Below are positions 18,471 through 26,237 of a stretch of DNA of 51,521 bases, piece by piece. The position numbers were made by a program, and so were the translations under genes. Every line of letters begins with the position of its first letter. The first letter of the stretch is position 1. This stretch comes from Bdellovibrionales bacterium (GTDB taxonomy: Bacteria; Bdellovibrionota; Bdellovibrionia; Bdellovibrionales; Bdellovibrionaceae). The notes under the pieces were generated by a model. The model worked only from the letters and a program-made list of their open reading frames with translations, was not told where the DNA came from and ran no database searches. Location of the stretch: the NCBI GenBank assembly GCA_005793345.1, contig SXSU01000028.1:1-51521 (forward strand). Direction: 5' to 3'.

Positions 18471-19430
18471 ATGTCTAAAAATAAAAAAAATGCCAAAGAT
18501 TCAAGTAAGATAAAAAAACATGTAGTTTCTGCTAAAGATTCAAAAAAATTAAAAAATTTTAAAGAATCTAAAAAGAAAATACATGTTTCTGCACCAAAAG
18601 TTGCAGCTAAAGCTAAAAAAGTTGAACCAGTTAAGAAGCAAGTTGTGAAAACTCATGCTCATGAAGTTAAAAAAGCTGAGATCAAAAAAGGAAGCGACGC
18701 AACAAGGCATATTAAGCCAAATAAAGCTGTTAAGTCTGAAAAAGTTGATAAGGTAGTTAAAATAGAGAAAGCAGAAAAAACTTCTTCTCAGCAAGAAGTT
18801 AACTTAAAGGGTAAAGTTCCAAATACTAAATCTAGAGAAAAAGAGAAAGATAAAGATAAGTCAAAAGAGACTGACAAGGATAAACTTCAGGATGAACTTC
18901 TTGAAGAAACTGAGGATTACTCAAGTGATGAATTGAGTGAATACCAATCTGAGCTTGATACAGTCGTAAATGAATCTGAAGAAGATGATTCGACTTGGCC
19001 TGTAGCGGAAGTACCAGTTGTCACTTCAGTTGTTTCGTCAAAAAGTAAATCAGAAGAGGTTGTCCTTACTGATGCTGATGGAAGAAGATATTGTCGTGTA
19101 CGAGATTGTGATCAAATTGCAATGGTAGATTCATATTGTCGTTACCACTATTTGCTATTATGGAAAAAGATTCAGATTCGTAAGAAAATTTTGGCTGATG
19201 GGAAACTTGAAAGATATGTTGAAGAACTCACTTCACGTTATCCAGATAAATTTTTAGAAGTTATTCGTCGTGATTTGCGATCAGAAAAAGATTTTATAGC
19301 TGCAATTCAAGAGCTTGAAATTGATGAATCAAATGTTGAAAATGACTTTGAAGATGAAAGTTCAAATTATATAGAAGAAGTTAGAAGTGCATCAAGTGAT
19401 GCGGGACTTTCTGATGATGAAGAGTTTTAA
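18471..19430 (+). CDS. Lysine-rich histone H1-like protein with a C-terminal zinc knuckle
   Basis: Unnamed protein with three clear parts (numbering from ATG 18471). Residues 1-135 are extremely Lys/Ala/Val-rich (KKAKK, KKVEPVKKQ, KSEKVDKVVK), like a histone H1 tail. Residues about 135-180 are acidic. The folded part begins near 195 and holds CRVRDCDQIAMVDSYCRYHY, a C-x4-C-x9-C-x2-H set (about Cys208, Cys213, Cys223, His226) that looks like a small zinc-binding knuckle, followed by helices LLLWKKIQIRKKIL and a second acidic tail. Nucleic-acid binding is a reasonable inference. An in-frame TTG at 18432 is an alternative start; neither has a ribosome site. It ends nine bases before lpxC and may be co-transcribed with it. 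Confidence 0.75.
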   Translation: MSKNKKNAKDSSKIKKHVVSAKDSKKLKNFKESKKKIHVSAPKVAAKAKKVEPVKKQVVKTHAHEVKKAEIKKGSDATRHIKPNKAVKSEKVDKVVKIEKAEKTSSQQEVNLKGKVPNTKSREKEKDKDKSKETDKDKLQDELLEETEDYSSDELSEYQSELDTVVNESEEDDSTWPVAEVPVVTSVVSSKSKSEEVVLTDADGRRYCRVRDCDQIAMVDSYCRYHYLLLWKKIQIRKKILADGKLERYVEELTSRYPDKFLEVIRRDLRSEKDFIAAIQELEIDESNVENDFEDESSNYIEEVRSASSDAGLSDDEEF

Positions 19431-19439
19431 TTAATAAAT

Positions 19440-20336
19440 ATGTTCTTACAAAAAACTTTAAAAAAAGAAACCATAGTTTATGGAATTGGACTTCACACAG
19501 GAGTAGCATGCTCTGTTAAGTTAAAACCTGCGCCACCAGATTTTGGTATTCATTTGATTAAAAAAATAAATGATCAAAGTTATTCAGTAAAAGTATTTGC
19601 TGAAAATGTGAAGGCGACTCAAAATGCTACAACAATAGGTGGACCGTATTTTCAAATCTCTACTGTTGAGCATTGTTTATCTTCTTTAGCAGCATTAAGA
19701 GTTGATAATTTATTTATTGAGATTGAAGGTCCCGAGTTGCCGGTTTGTGATGGTAGTGCTCGTGATTTTTTAGCTGCAATTGATGCTGTTGGATTAGTTG
19801 AACAGGATCAACCAAGAAAGTATATATATATTCATGAACCACTGTCTGTAGAAGATGGTGATAAATCAGCCAAAGTTTTGCCCTATGATGGATTACGAAT
19901 TACGGCTTCCATTGAGTTCACACATCCAGCAATTCAAAAACAAACATTTGATATTGATGTTAATGATGTTTCATTTGAGAGAGAAATCGCTGGAGCTCGC
20001 ACATTTGGTTTTTTAAAAGATGTAGAAAAATTAAGATCTCAAGGACTTGCCCTGGGGGGTAGTTTTGATAATGCAGTTGTTCTCGATGATGTATCTGTAT
20101 TAAATGCGGAAGGTTTAAGATATTCAGAAGAGTTTGTTCGACATAAAGTATTAGATGCTCTTGGGGATCTTGTAACATTAGGAGCCCCACTAATGGGTCA
20201 TGTGATTTTAAATAAAGCGGGACATGATCTTTTAAATAAGTTAGTTCGTAAAATCTTATCATTACCTGAAAATAATATTAATGTCGAACTTGGTGAAAAA
20301 GTAGTTTTGGCCCCAACTCCATGGATTATGGGTTGA
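19440..20336 (+). CDS. lpxC: UDP-3-O-acyl-N-acetylglucosamine deacetylase
   Basis: Zinc amidase for the committed step of lipid A synthesis, which shows that the organism makes a lipopolysaccharide outer membrane. Zinc ligands are His78 in STVEHCLSSL (with catalytic Glu77), and His235 and Asp239 in RHKVLDALGDL. The catalytic His262 is in KAGHDLL. Other family motifs include GLHTGV near residue 17 and CDGSARDF near 103. Length of 298 residues is normal. There is no ribosome site before the ATG, which lies nine bases after the preceding gene, so translation may depend on coupling. Confidence 0.95.
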   Translation: MFLQKTLKKETIVYGIGLHTGVACSVKLKPAPPDFGIHLIKKINDQSYSVKVFAENVKATQNATTIGGPYFQISTVEHCLSSLAALRVDNLFIEIEGPELPVCDGSARDFLAAIDAVGLVEQDQPRKYIYIHEPLSVEDGDKSAKVLPYDGLRITASIEFTHPAIQKQTFDIDVNDVSFEREIAGARTFGFLKDVEKLRSQGLALGGSFDNAVVLDDVSVLNAEGLRYSEEFVRHKVLDALGDLVTLGAPLMGHVILNKAGHDLLNKLVRKILSLPENNINVELGEKVVLAPTPWIMG

Positions 20337-20346
20337 ATAATTTTTT

Positions 20347-22245
20347 TTAATTATTTTGAAATAACTTATTACAAGATAAATTACTTTCATTATATTTTTT
20401 CTTAGTATTTAAGATTGCTGTACCGTTGTAGACAATATTATTCAAATTTTCCAATATAATATTTTCGACCCTTAAATTTGAGTCTACATATTTTAAATAA
20501 GTAATTTGACTTTCTATTTCTGTATTTACCCGTTCATGCTCTGATTCTATTTCTATTTCTGAGTTCATTCCAAACTCTGAAGGCATAAAAATTTTAGATT
20601 CTAATAATCTATATAAATTAACTTTAATGGTAAATTTAACTCCCTTTTCAGTTACTATTTGTTTGATATTTTCTGTAGGGATTCTAATGAACTCAAACAC
20701 ATGAATAGGTGTGTGGGTATTAAATTTAGTTGTTTCTCCTTCTGCAAAAAATGCTTTTGTTAAAATGCCTAGCTCAAAATACTCAAAAGGTTTTTTTGCA
20801 TCAGTTTCGAATTCTAAATTTAAATCAAAAGTTAAAGGGTTAAAAATTTGTTTATTGCTGTGGAATTTAATTTTTGGAACTTCTGGTTTAAAAATTACAT
20901 TTTGCCAACGAATCTCTTTGGGAAGTAAAACCCTTCGAGAGTCATGGCTTTTAGTTGCAATTGAAATTTGGTTCATTTGTAAATCATTTGATGCTGCAAA
21001 ATCATTGAGCTGAACTCTAAACTCAACCTTTGCTTCGTTTGGAGTCAGATATTCAATTGAATAGGCATCAATATGTATCCGATTGGCTTTCGTAGAATTT
21101 ATTATTAAACTGATTCGATCTGCAATGTTTTTTAAATTTTCGACTTTTAATATTCCTCGTAAAACAAAATTTTTTGATTTTTGATTCATATATTCAACTT
21201 TAAAATTATCTCGTAAATTTAACTTAGTTCCATTTTCAACATGCATTGACATTAGATCATTTGATAAATCAATAATTAAATCGTGAAAAAGTGCAAAATT
21301 GCTCATATTTGTAAATGGAATAACGGGATCAATTTCAAATTGTTGAGATGAGCTTTTTTTTAAAAAATAAAATTGATTATAATATGGAAATGTAAATCTT
21401 AATTTATCATCTTTAAAATTAAGATATATTTCTTTTAAAAAAGTTGTTTTAAAAAATTGATTATCTGGGAGGTTTATATTTAATTTTAAATAACCTCGTA
21501 AAGAAGCATAGTAAATTGTAGTCGTTGTATCCGATGTAATTATTATTTCATTTTTGTCGATAAAGGGAAGTTCTTCAACAGGAATATTGTTCGAATCAAT
21601 GGCTATTATTTTTATTTTTCTGTTGCTCTTAAAATCTGGCTCTTCAGTATGACTTGTTAAAAGTTCTTTCATAAGCGCACCAATTTTAAAAATATGTCCT
21701 TCATTTTCATTTTTTAATTTATGCCCAAGCTCATGTATTAAAAGTTGGATCGCTTTTGTATAATCTATAGCTTCGCGAGGATTATTTACTAAAATACCAT
21801 TAATGAATATAGGATCATTTTTTGGATTACCCGTAACTGCCATTCTTGGTCCCTCGGGGCGCATGAAAAAAATAGGATCATACAATAATTCTAGTTTTAG
21901 TAAACCATCGTCTGGATTCTTAGTGTTATACTTATAACGAGAATCTTGTTTTAGTAACTGCTTTAAGGATAGCCAACTTTGAAGTTCATCAGAAGTTAGT
22001 TGAGCTGTTATTTCTTGTTCAAATTGAAGCATGTAAAAATATAAATTTTGTAATCCACGTCTAAAAAAAGTAAATTTACTATTACTGATTTCTTGATTAT
22101 TATCATTAGAAATAGAGAACTTAGGTTGTTCAAATATATGAGCATTATTTTTTAATGAATAAAATAACACAATGACTAAGGTCATGGTGAGAAAAAAAAT
22201 CTTTAAATTTTTTAAATAAATTATAATATCCAAAATAAAACTCAA
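20347..22245 (-). CDS. Membrane-anchored protein with a HEXXH zinc-protease motif
   Basis: No named family recognised. A hydrophobic segment near residues 14-32 is a signal anchor or signal peptide. The sequence IHELGHKLKNE places HELGH at residues 171-175, the HEXXH motif of zinc metallopeptidases, in a region of about 150 residues that would be the enzyme-like part. The remaining 430 residues appear beta-rich and could be several Ig-like or sandwich domains. The third zinc ligand is not obvious. The start is a TTG without a clear ribosome site; an ATG at 22185 is possible. It lies downstream of the TIGR02147 regulator and a secreted protein on the same strand, with a 149-base gap. Confidence 0.65.
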   Translation of the reverse strand: MSFILDIIIYLKNLKIFFLTMTLVIVLFYSLKNNAHIFEQPKFSISNDNNQEISNSKFTFFRRGLQNLYFYMLQFEQEITAQLTSDELQSWLSLKQLLKQDSRYKYNTKNPDDGLLKLELLYDPIFFMRPEGPRMAVTGNPKNDPIFINGILVNNPREAIDYTKAIQLLIHELGHKLKNENEGHIFKIGALMKELLTSHTEEPDFKSNRKIKIIAIDSNNIPVEELPFIDKNEIIITSDTTTTIYYASLRGYLKLNINLPDNQFFKTTFLKEIYLNFKDDKLRFTFPYYNQFYFLKKSSSQQFEIDPVIPFTNMSNFALFHDLIIDLSNDLMSMHVENGTKLNLRDNFKVEYMNQKSKNFVLRGILKVENLKNIADRISLIINSTKANRIHIDAYSIEYLTPNEAKVEFRVQLNDFAASNDLQMNQISIATKSHDSRRVLLPKEIRWQNVIFKPEVPKIKFHSNKQIFNPLTFDLNLEFETDAKKPFEYFELGILTKAFFAEGETTKFNTHTPIHVFEFIRIPTENIKQIVTEKGVKFTIKVNLYRLLESKIFMPSEFGMNSEIEIESEHERVNTEIESQITYLKYVDSNLRVENIILENLNNIVYNGTAILNTKKKYNESNLSCNKLFQNN

Positions 22246-22394
22246 ATTAGTGTTAATATCTTTACTTATACGGGGAGAATTTTATTCACTCGTATTATAC
22301 ACAAGATCCAAGTTTAAATTTGCAAACAACATACTCAAAATATTAAATATTTAAGTTTTATTTAAATTTTTTCTTGAAATAATATTAAATTATT

Positions 22395-23195
22395 TTAGTA
22401 AGATAAGTTGCGAAGTTCAAATTTACTCTGTTCCAGTAAAAAATTACCCTGTTCAACTTTTAGATAGATGACCAAAATTGCTCTTTTCACATGATAATCT
22501 TTATGCCACTCAAGACTTAAACTTAAAAGTCCATCTTCCCAAGTTTGGGACCTAATTATCCAATTATTAGTTTGAGTTAATGATGAAATTTTTGAATTGA
22601 GTAACTCTGATTTTTTATTATCTTCAAGAATTATAAAATCTTTAGATGTGGTTGCATTATATTGAATTCGATAATGATGGTAAATTATTTTTAATTCAGT
22701 CAAATTAAGTTTTTTATAAAAATCAATAAAATTGGGCTCCCAATTTAAAATAAAATCTACAATTATATGATTCTCTAAATTTGGTAATTCACGATTAATC
22801 AAAGCGCCAAATTCTAGAGCAGTGATTTTAGATATCGACAGAGAAGATTCTGACTCATTATCATAAAGATATTTCTGGTTCAATATAAGTTCACTATAAT
22901 TCTTATCCCAGAAATAAAGTGTATCCCTATGAGTATCAAATTTTAAATTTATTGGGTGCGAATCTAATTTTTGTAAAATATTTGGAATTAAATTTGCGAA
23001 CTTAGGATCTAATTGGCACTTATTGTTATCCATAGAACAACTTGTTAATATGATTTTCATTTGTGATAAAACATTATGAGCGTTGAGTTCTCCCAAGCCA
23101 CCACCGCCTCTAACAATTGTTATGTCGGCATTGCTATTTTGAAATAAACTTAATGTGAATAATATTAAAGTAAAAATAAAAAAATTATTTCGCAT
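22395..23195 (-). CDS. Secreted protein of unknown function overlapping a TIGR02147 regulator gene
   Basis: Not recognised. The 266-residue product has a signal peptide (MRNNFFIFTLILFTLSLFQ then NSNADI), so it is exported. Shortly after comes a Gly-rich IVRGGGGLGELNAHN. Two Cys (TSCSMDNNKC) near residue 55 may form a disulfide. No catalytic motif is seen. ATG 23195 is chosen because GGAG lies ten bases upstream; an upstream TTG at 23210 overlaps that ribosome site. The gene overlaps the 3' end of the regulator gene by 11 bases, so the two are translationally coupled. The pairing of a TIGR02147 regulator with a small secreted protein is a repeated theme in the relevant lineages, as far as I recall. 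Confidence 0.7.
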   Translation of the reverse strand: MRNNFFIFTLILFTLSLFQNSNADITIVRGGGGLGELNAHNVLSQMKIILTSCSMDNNKCQLDPKFANLIPNILQKLDSHPINLKFDTHRDTLYFWDKNYSELILNQKYLYDNESESSLSISKITALEFGALINRELPNLENHIIVDFILNWEPNFIDFYKKLNLTELKIIYHHYRIQYNATTSKDFIILEDNKKSELLNSKISSLTQTNNWIIRSQTWEDGLLSLSLEWHKDYHVKRAILVIYLKVEQGNFLLEQSKFELRNLSY

Positions 23196-24006
23196 TTTTT
23201 TTGACTCCAACAGAATTAAAAATTTGAAATGAAAAACAGTAAACAGAATCTGGATTTTTTAGTTCAGAGTATTTTGTCAATAATTCATAGTTCGCATTTT
23301 CAAGCTTTCCAACTAATTCTTTAAACTTAGATTTTGGAAAAGAAAAAATCACACTACTTAAAAAACGCTCATCTGGATTATTTTTATCGACCGAGCTTAT
23401 TGCTGATTTCAAAATATTTTTATGAAACTTCCGCATTTCAAAATTTTGTCGTTCATCACCAAAAAATCTAAATTTATCTGTTGGTTTTATTTGCCCCTTG
23501 TCATCGAGAATTAAAAATCCTAAATCAATGAGTTTTCGATTTATTTTTTTCAATTTGAGAGAACTAACTCCAAGAGCTTTTGCCGCAAAATCTATATTTT
23601 GAATTTTAGGATTAATAGTTAAAAGTTCTAGGTAAATCCAATAAATGGGTTCAGAAGCAAGTTTGAATCTCTCAATTTTATTTTCAGAAGATTTAGTGTT
23701 TTTTCTCAGTTCAATCCTTGATTTTGCTAGATTAACTTCAGTTGAAGTTTTTGAAAAGGCAATTAAATAGAGATCTAGTAAGTGTTCTAAATTGTGACTA
23801 TCTAATTTAATTTTGATTCCCAGTTCTTTAACACGATCCTTCGAGATTGAAGGTCGTCCTTTAAAAAACTCAATGAGAGTTGACGGAGCTAAATTTAAGT
23901 CCCTTGCAAAAGCTCTTTTCGAATATGAAGAGCTGCGCAACTTGCGTTGACTAAATTCTCTTTCAAAATACTCTTTACATTCTGTAGGATAAATTAATAA
24001 ACTCAA
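23185..24006 (-). CDS. TIGR02147 family regulatory protein
   Basis: Matches the TIGR02147/DUF4423 family found mainly in Fibrobacteres and Bdellovibrio-like bacteria, whose role is poorly known. The first 60 residues form a helix-turn-helix (YSKRAFARDLNLAPSTLIEF, then GRPSISKDRVKELG). A second winged-helix-like part (FAAKALGVSSLKLKKINRKL) is near residue 145. The conserved C-terminal portion contains NPDERFLSSVIFSFPKSKF near residue 215. Length of 273 residues is typical. The start is TTG with AGAGG seven bases upstream. It leads a leftward unit with the secreted protein it overlaps, which it presumably controls. Confidence 0.8.
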   Translation of the reverse strand: MSLLIYPTECKEYFEREFSQRKLRSSSYSKRAFARDLNLAPSTLIEFFKGRPSISKDRVKELGIKIKLDSHNLEHLLDLYLIAFSKTSTEVNLAKSRIELRKNTKSSENKIERFKLASEPIYWIYLELLTINPKIQNIDFAAKALGVSSLKLKKINRKLIDLGFLILDDKGQIKPTDKFRFFGDERQNFEMRKFHKNILKSAISSVDKNNPDERFLSSVIFSFPKSKFKELVGKLENANYELLTKYSELKNPDSVYCFSFQIFNSVGVKKNAK

Positions 24007-24091
24007 AATAAACCTCTATCTGGTATATATACAATAACTATAAAAAATAAAGATAAATTTTAATAATTTAATTTTGATAGGCATTTAAAAA

Positions 24092-24655
24092 ATGAAATTT
24101 CTAACGGATACAATAAAGCCACAAAACAACATAAATAAAGCTATTTTTTTAGATAGGGATGGAGTTATTAATAAACTCATTTGTCGCCAGGGCAAATGGC
24201 AAGCCCCTTATAACCTTTCTGAGTTCGAATTGCTGCCTGGGGTAGCAGAGTCTCTAATTCAATTTAAAAATGCTGGTTTTATAAATATTGTGGTAACCAA
24301 CCAACCTGATATGGCCAGGGGGTGGGTGAGCAGAGAAAATATCGATTTAATCAATAATCACATTTTAGAAGTTTTACCAATTGATGAAATTAAGGTTTGC
24401 TTTCATATTAACGAGGACAACTGCGATTGCCGAAAACCCAAACCGGGTATGTTAATAGCAGCTTCCAAGACTTGGAATATAGATCTTGAAAACTCATTTT
24501 TAATTGGCGACCGCGAGAGTGATATTCGTGCGGGAATTGCGGTTGGTTGTAAAACAATTTTAATCGATTCACCTCAACAAGAAAAGACTATAAATATTAA
24601 AAGTGACTACACAGCTAAGACAATGCTCGAAGCTCTTAAATTTATTCTACCGTAA
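24092..24655 (+). CDS. gmhB: HAD-family D-glycero-D-manno-heptose bisphosphate phosphatase
   Basis: HAD-IIIA hydrolase of the GmhB type, which removes the C7 phosphate of heptose 1,7-bisphosphate for the LPS core. Motif I is FLDRDGVIN with Asp21 and Asp23. Motif II is VVTNQPD, motif III is KPKPGM, and motif IV is GDRESDIRAG. A zinc-binding loop CFHINEDNCDCRKPKP carries the Cys/His ligands typical of GmhB. At 187 residues it fits the family. The histidinol-phosphatase branch of the same fold cannot be fully excluded. It ends two bases before the stop of the convergent ATPase gene and shares a divergent region of about 85 bases with the TIGR02147 regulator. Confidence 0.85.
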   Translation: MKFLTDTIKPQNNINKAIFLDRDGVINKLICRQGKWQAPYNLSEFELLPGVAESLIQFKNAGFINIVVTNQPDMARGWVSRENIDLINNHILEVLPIDEIKVCFHINEDNCDCRKPKPGMLIAASKTWNIDLENSFLIGDRESDIRAGIAVGCKTILIDSPQQEKTINIKSDYTAKTMLEALKFILP

Positions 24656-24657
24656 TT

Positions 24658-26052
24658 TTAGTTTTTAAAAAAATCATTACCTGTTATAATTTGTTCAAAA
24701 AAGCAAAGCTCACTTAAGTTTTTATCAACTCCGTTTGAGGCTATTAATACTTTTTCAATTGAGAAACCTTTTGGTGCTTTAAATTTTTTAAGCTTTTCAG
24801 AGAATTCTTTGACTACAATTGTTGAAACTGGTGAGCTATGATATTTAATTTCACACAAAGTAATTGTTTTATCATTTCTTATAAATACTAAATCGAATTG
24901 TACTCCTTCCGTTGGTGAGAAAACTGGGCCCGAATAAGTAGTTAAATTTTCTATTCCAAGTAAGATCGCAATTTTTCTTGAATTTAATATGCAAAAATTT
25001 TCAAATGCAAGTCCCATCCATGGGTTTATCTGAGGTTTAACTAGGCGAAAATAAATATCAGATCCAATGTTATTTGAGATAATATTTTCATGAGGCAATA
25101 TTTGAGAATAATAGAATTTTAAAAAAGGATCTACTAATTTATATTTTTGACCCTTTTTAGATTGAGTTATGGTATTTCTATAACTTTTTACAAAACCAGA
25201 TAACTCCAAATTTTCAAGATAACTTTTAAGGCTTCCCCCCGAAGAAATTTTGAGTTTTTTTGCGAGTTCTTCAAGAGTGTAATTTTTTTGGGCCAGAAGT
25301 TGTGCAATTTTTTTGTAAGTGGAATGTTCTTTGAATTGACTATAAAAAATTTTTTTAATTTCAGTAAAGAAAAACGAATTTTTGGAAAAGCAGTGTTTGT
25401 TTAAATTTTTTTCGAATGATAAGTTTTTATCTAAAACTTCATAATATTTTGGAACACCATTAAATATTAAAGAATATCTTAATATTTCTTGAGGGTCTTT
25501 ATTTGGTATAAGTTTTGTCACTTCGTTAGGAGTTAGTCCCTCTAATAAAATTTCTAAATCAATTCTGCCATATAATGCTTTTGAGTGAATAACTTTTTTA
25601 ACCATAAAATGTGCGATGGAACCACAAAGAATGAGTTGAACGCCGGATTTTTTCCAGTAAGTATCCCAAAAAGATTTGATTTGGTTTATTAATTTAGATT
25701 GACCGGCTGCCATCCATTGAAATTCATCCAAAGCTAGAACAAATTTTTTATTTTCATTAAAAATATGTTCCGTTAGATATTGAAAAACCTCAAACCAAGT
25801 TTTAAACTTGGTGTTTTTGAGAAATTGATTTTTTAGTTGATGTGATATTTGATTTATAAAGTTTTCTATTTGCTTGGGAGTATGTTCTCCTTCTAAGCCG
25901 TCAATGTATAAGTGAGTTTTATTTTGAAGATAATGATGCATTAATTCAGATTTTCCAATTCGTCGTCGACCATAAATAACTATTAATTTTCCATCTTTTT
26001 TATTGAAGAGTTCTTCAAGTAATGATGTTTCATGTTGACGACCTATAAACAT
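24658..26052 (-). CDS. ATPase A: AAA ATPase with DUF234-like nuclease-fold C-terminus
   Basis: Archaeal-type AAA ATPase of unknown role. Walker A YGRRRIGKSE has Lys34; Walker B VLALDEFQ has Asp109 and Glu110. A winged helix lies at about 245-300 (LEELAKKLKISSGGSLKSYL). The C-terminal region has a PD-(D/E)XK nuclease-like pattern: QFDLVF (Asp387), then CEIKYH (Glu401, Lys403). The ATG has AAGGA at a good spacing. Two long palindromes lie 26 bases upstream, and the first covers the predicted -35 (26117-26122) and -10 (26094-26099). The family is abundant in archaea and some bacteria, with no settled function. Self-regulation through the winged helix is inference. It converges with gmhB, two bases apart. 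Confidence 0.85.
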   Translation of the reverse strand: MFIGRQHETSLLEELFNKKDGKLIVIYGRRRIGKSELMHHYLQNKTHLYIDGLEGEHTPKQIENFINQISHQLKNQFLKNTKFKTWFEVFQYLTEHIFNENKKFVLALDEFQWMAAGQSKLINQIKSFWDTYWKKSGVQLILCGSIAHFMVKKVIHSKALYGRIDLEILLEGLTPNEVTKLIPNKDPQEILRYSLIFNGVPKYYEVLDKNLSFEKNLNKHCFSKNSFFFTEIKKIFYSQFKEHSTYKKIAQLLAQKNYTLEELAKKLKISSGGSLKSYLENLELSGFVKSYRNTITQSKKGQKYKLVDPFLKFYYSQILPHENIISNNIGSDIYFRLVKPQINPWMGLAFENFCILNSRKIAILLGIENLTTYSGPVFSPTEGVQFDLVFIRNDKTITLCEIKYHSSPVSTIVVKEFSEKLKKFKAPKGFSIEKVLIASNGVDKNLSELCFFEQIITGNDFFKN

Positions 26053-26077
26053 GGATTTTCCTTAGGGTTGTGTTATC

Positions 26078-26122
26078 TTGATTCCGCCAAGATAGTTTAT
26101 CAAACTATTTTGGCGGAATCAA
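26078..26122. repeat. Long palindrome 1 upstream of ATPase A
   Basis: Arms 26078-26098 and 26102-26122 around the centre ATC, 21 bp each with a single mismatch. The key sequence is ATTCCGCCAAGATAGTTT and its complement. On the minus strand the outer end gives TTGATT and, 17 bases on, TAAACT, a possible promoter for ATPase A. It is G+C-richer than its surroundings. Confidence 0.85.
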
Positions 26123-26138
26123 TGGATTTAAGTCTAAT

Positions 26139-26177
26139 ATTCCGCCAAGATAGTTTATCAAACTATTTTGGCGGAAT
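26139..26177. repeat. Long palindrome 2 upstream of ATPase A
   Basis: A second copy of the 18-bp arms (26139-26156 and 26160-26177) with the same ATC centre and the same mismatch. It starts 58 bases after the equivalent point of copy 1. Both copies lie between the divergent ATPase A and uvrB genes, so they are not gene-end terminators. Confidence 0.85.
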
Positions 26178-26237
26178 CATTATAGACAGTTACACTCCAT
26201 TTGCTTTTTAAAAAGGATAGTATTATTATAATTGTCT

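Noticed and set aside
20711..21013. 100-codon open frame on the + strand inside the HEXXH protein gene.
   Set aside because: It lies entirely opposite a longer coding frame, has no ribosome site, and its translation has no recognisable features.
26078..26177. Reading the twin palindromes at ATPase A as transcription terminators.
   Set aside because: They lie between two divergent genes, upstream of both, have no T-tracts, and one spans a plausible promoter.
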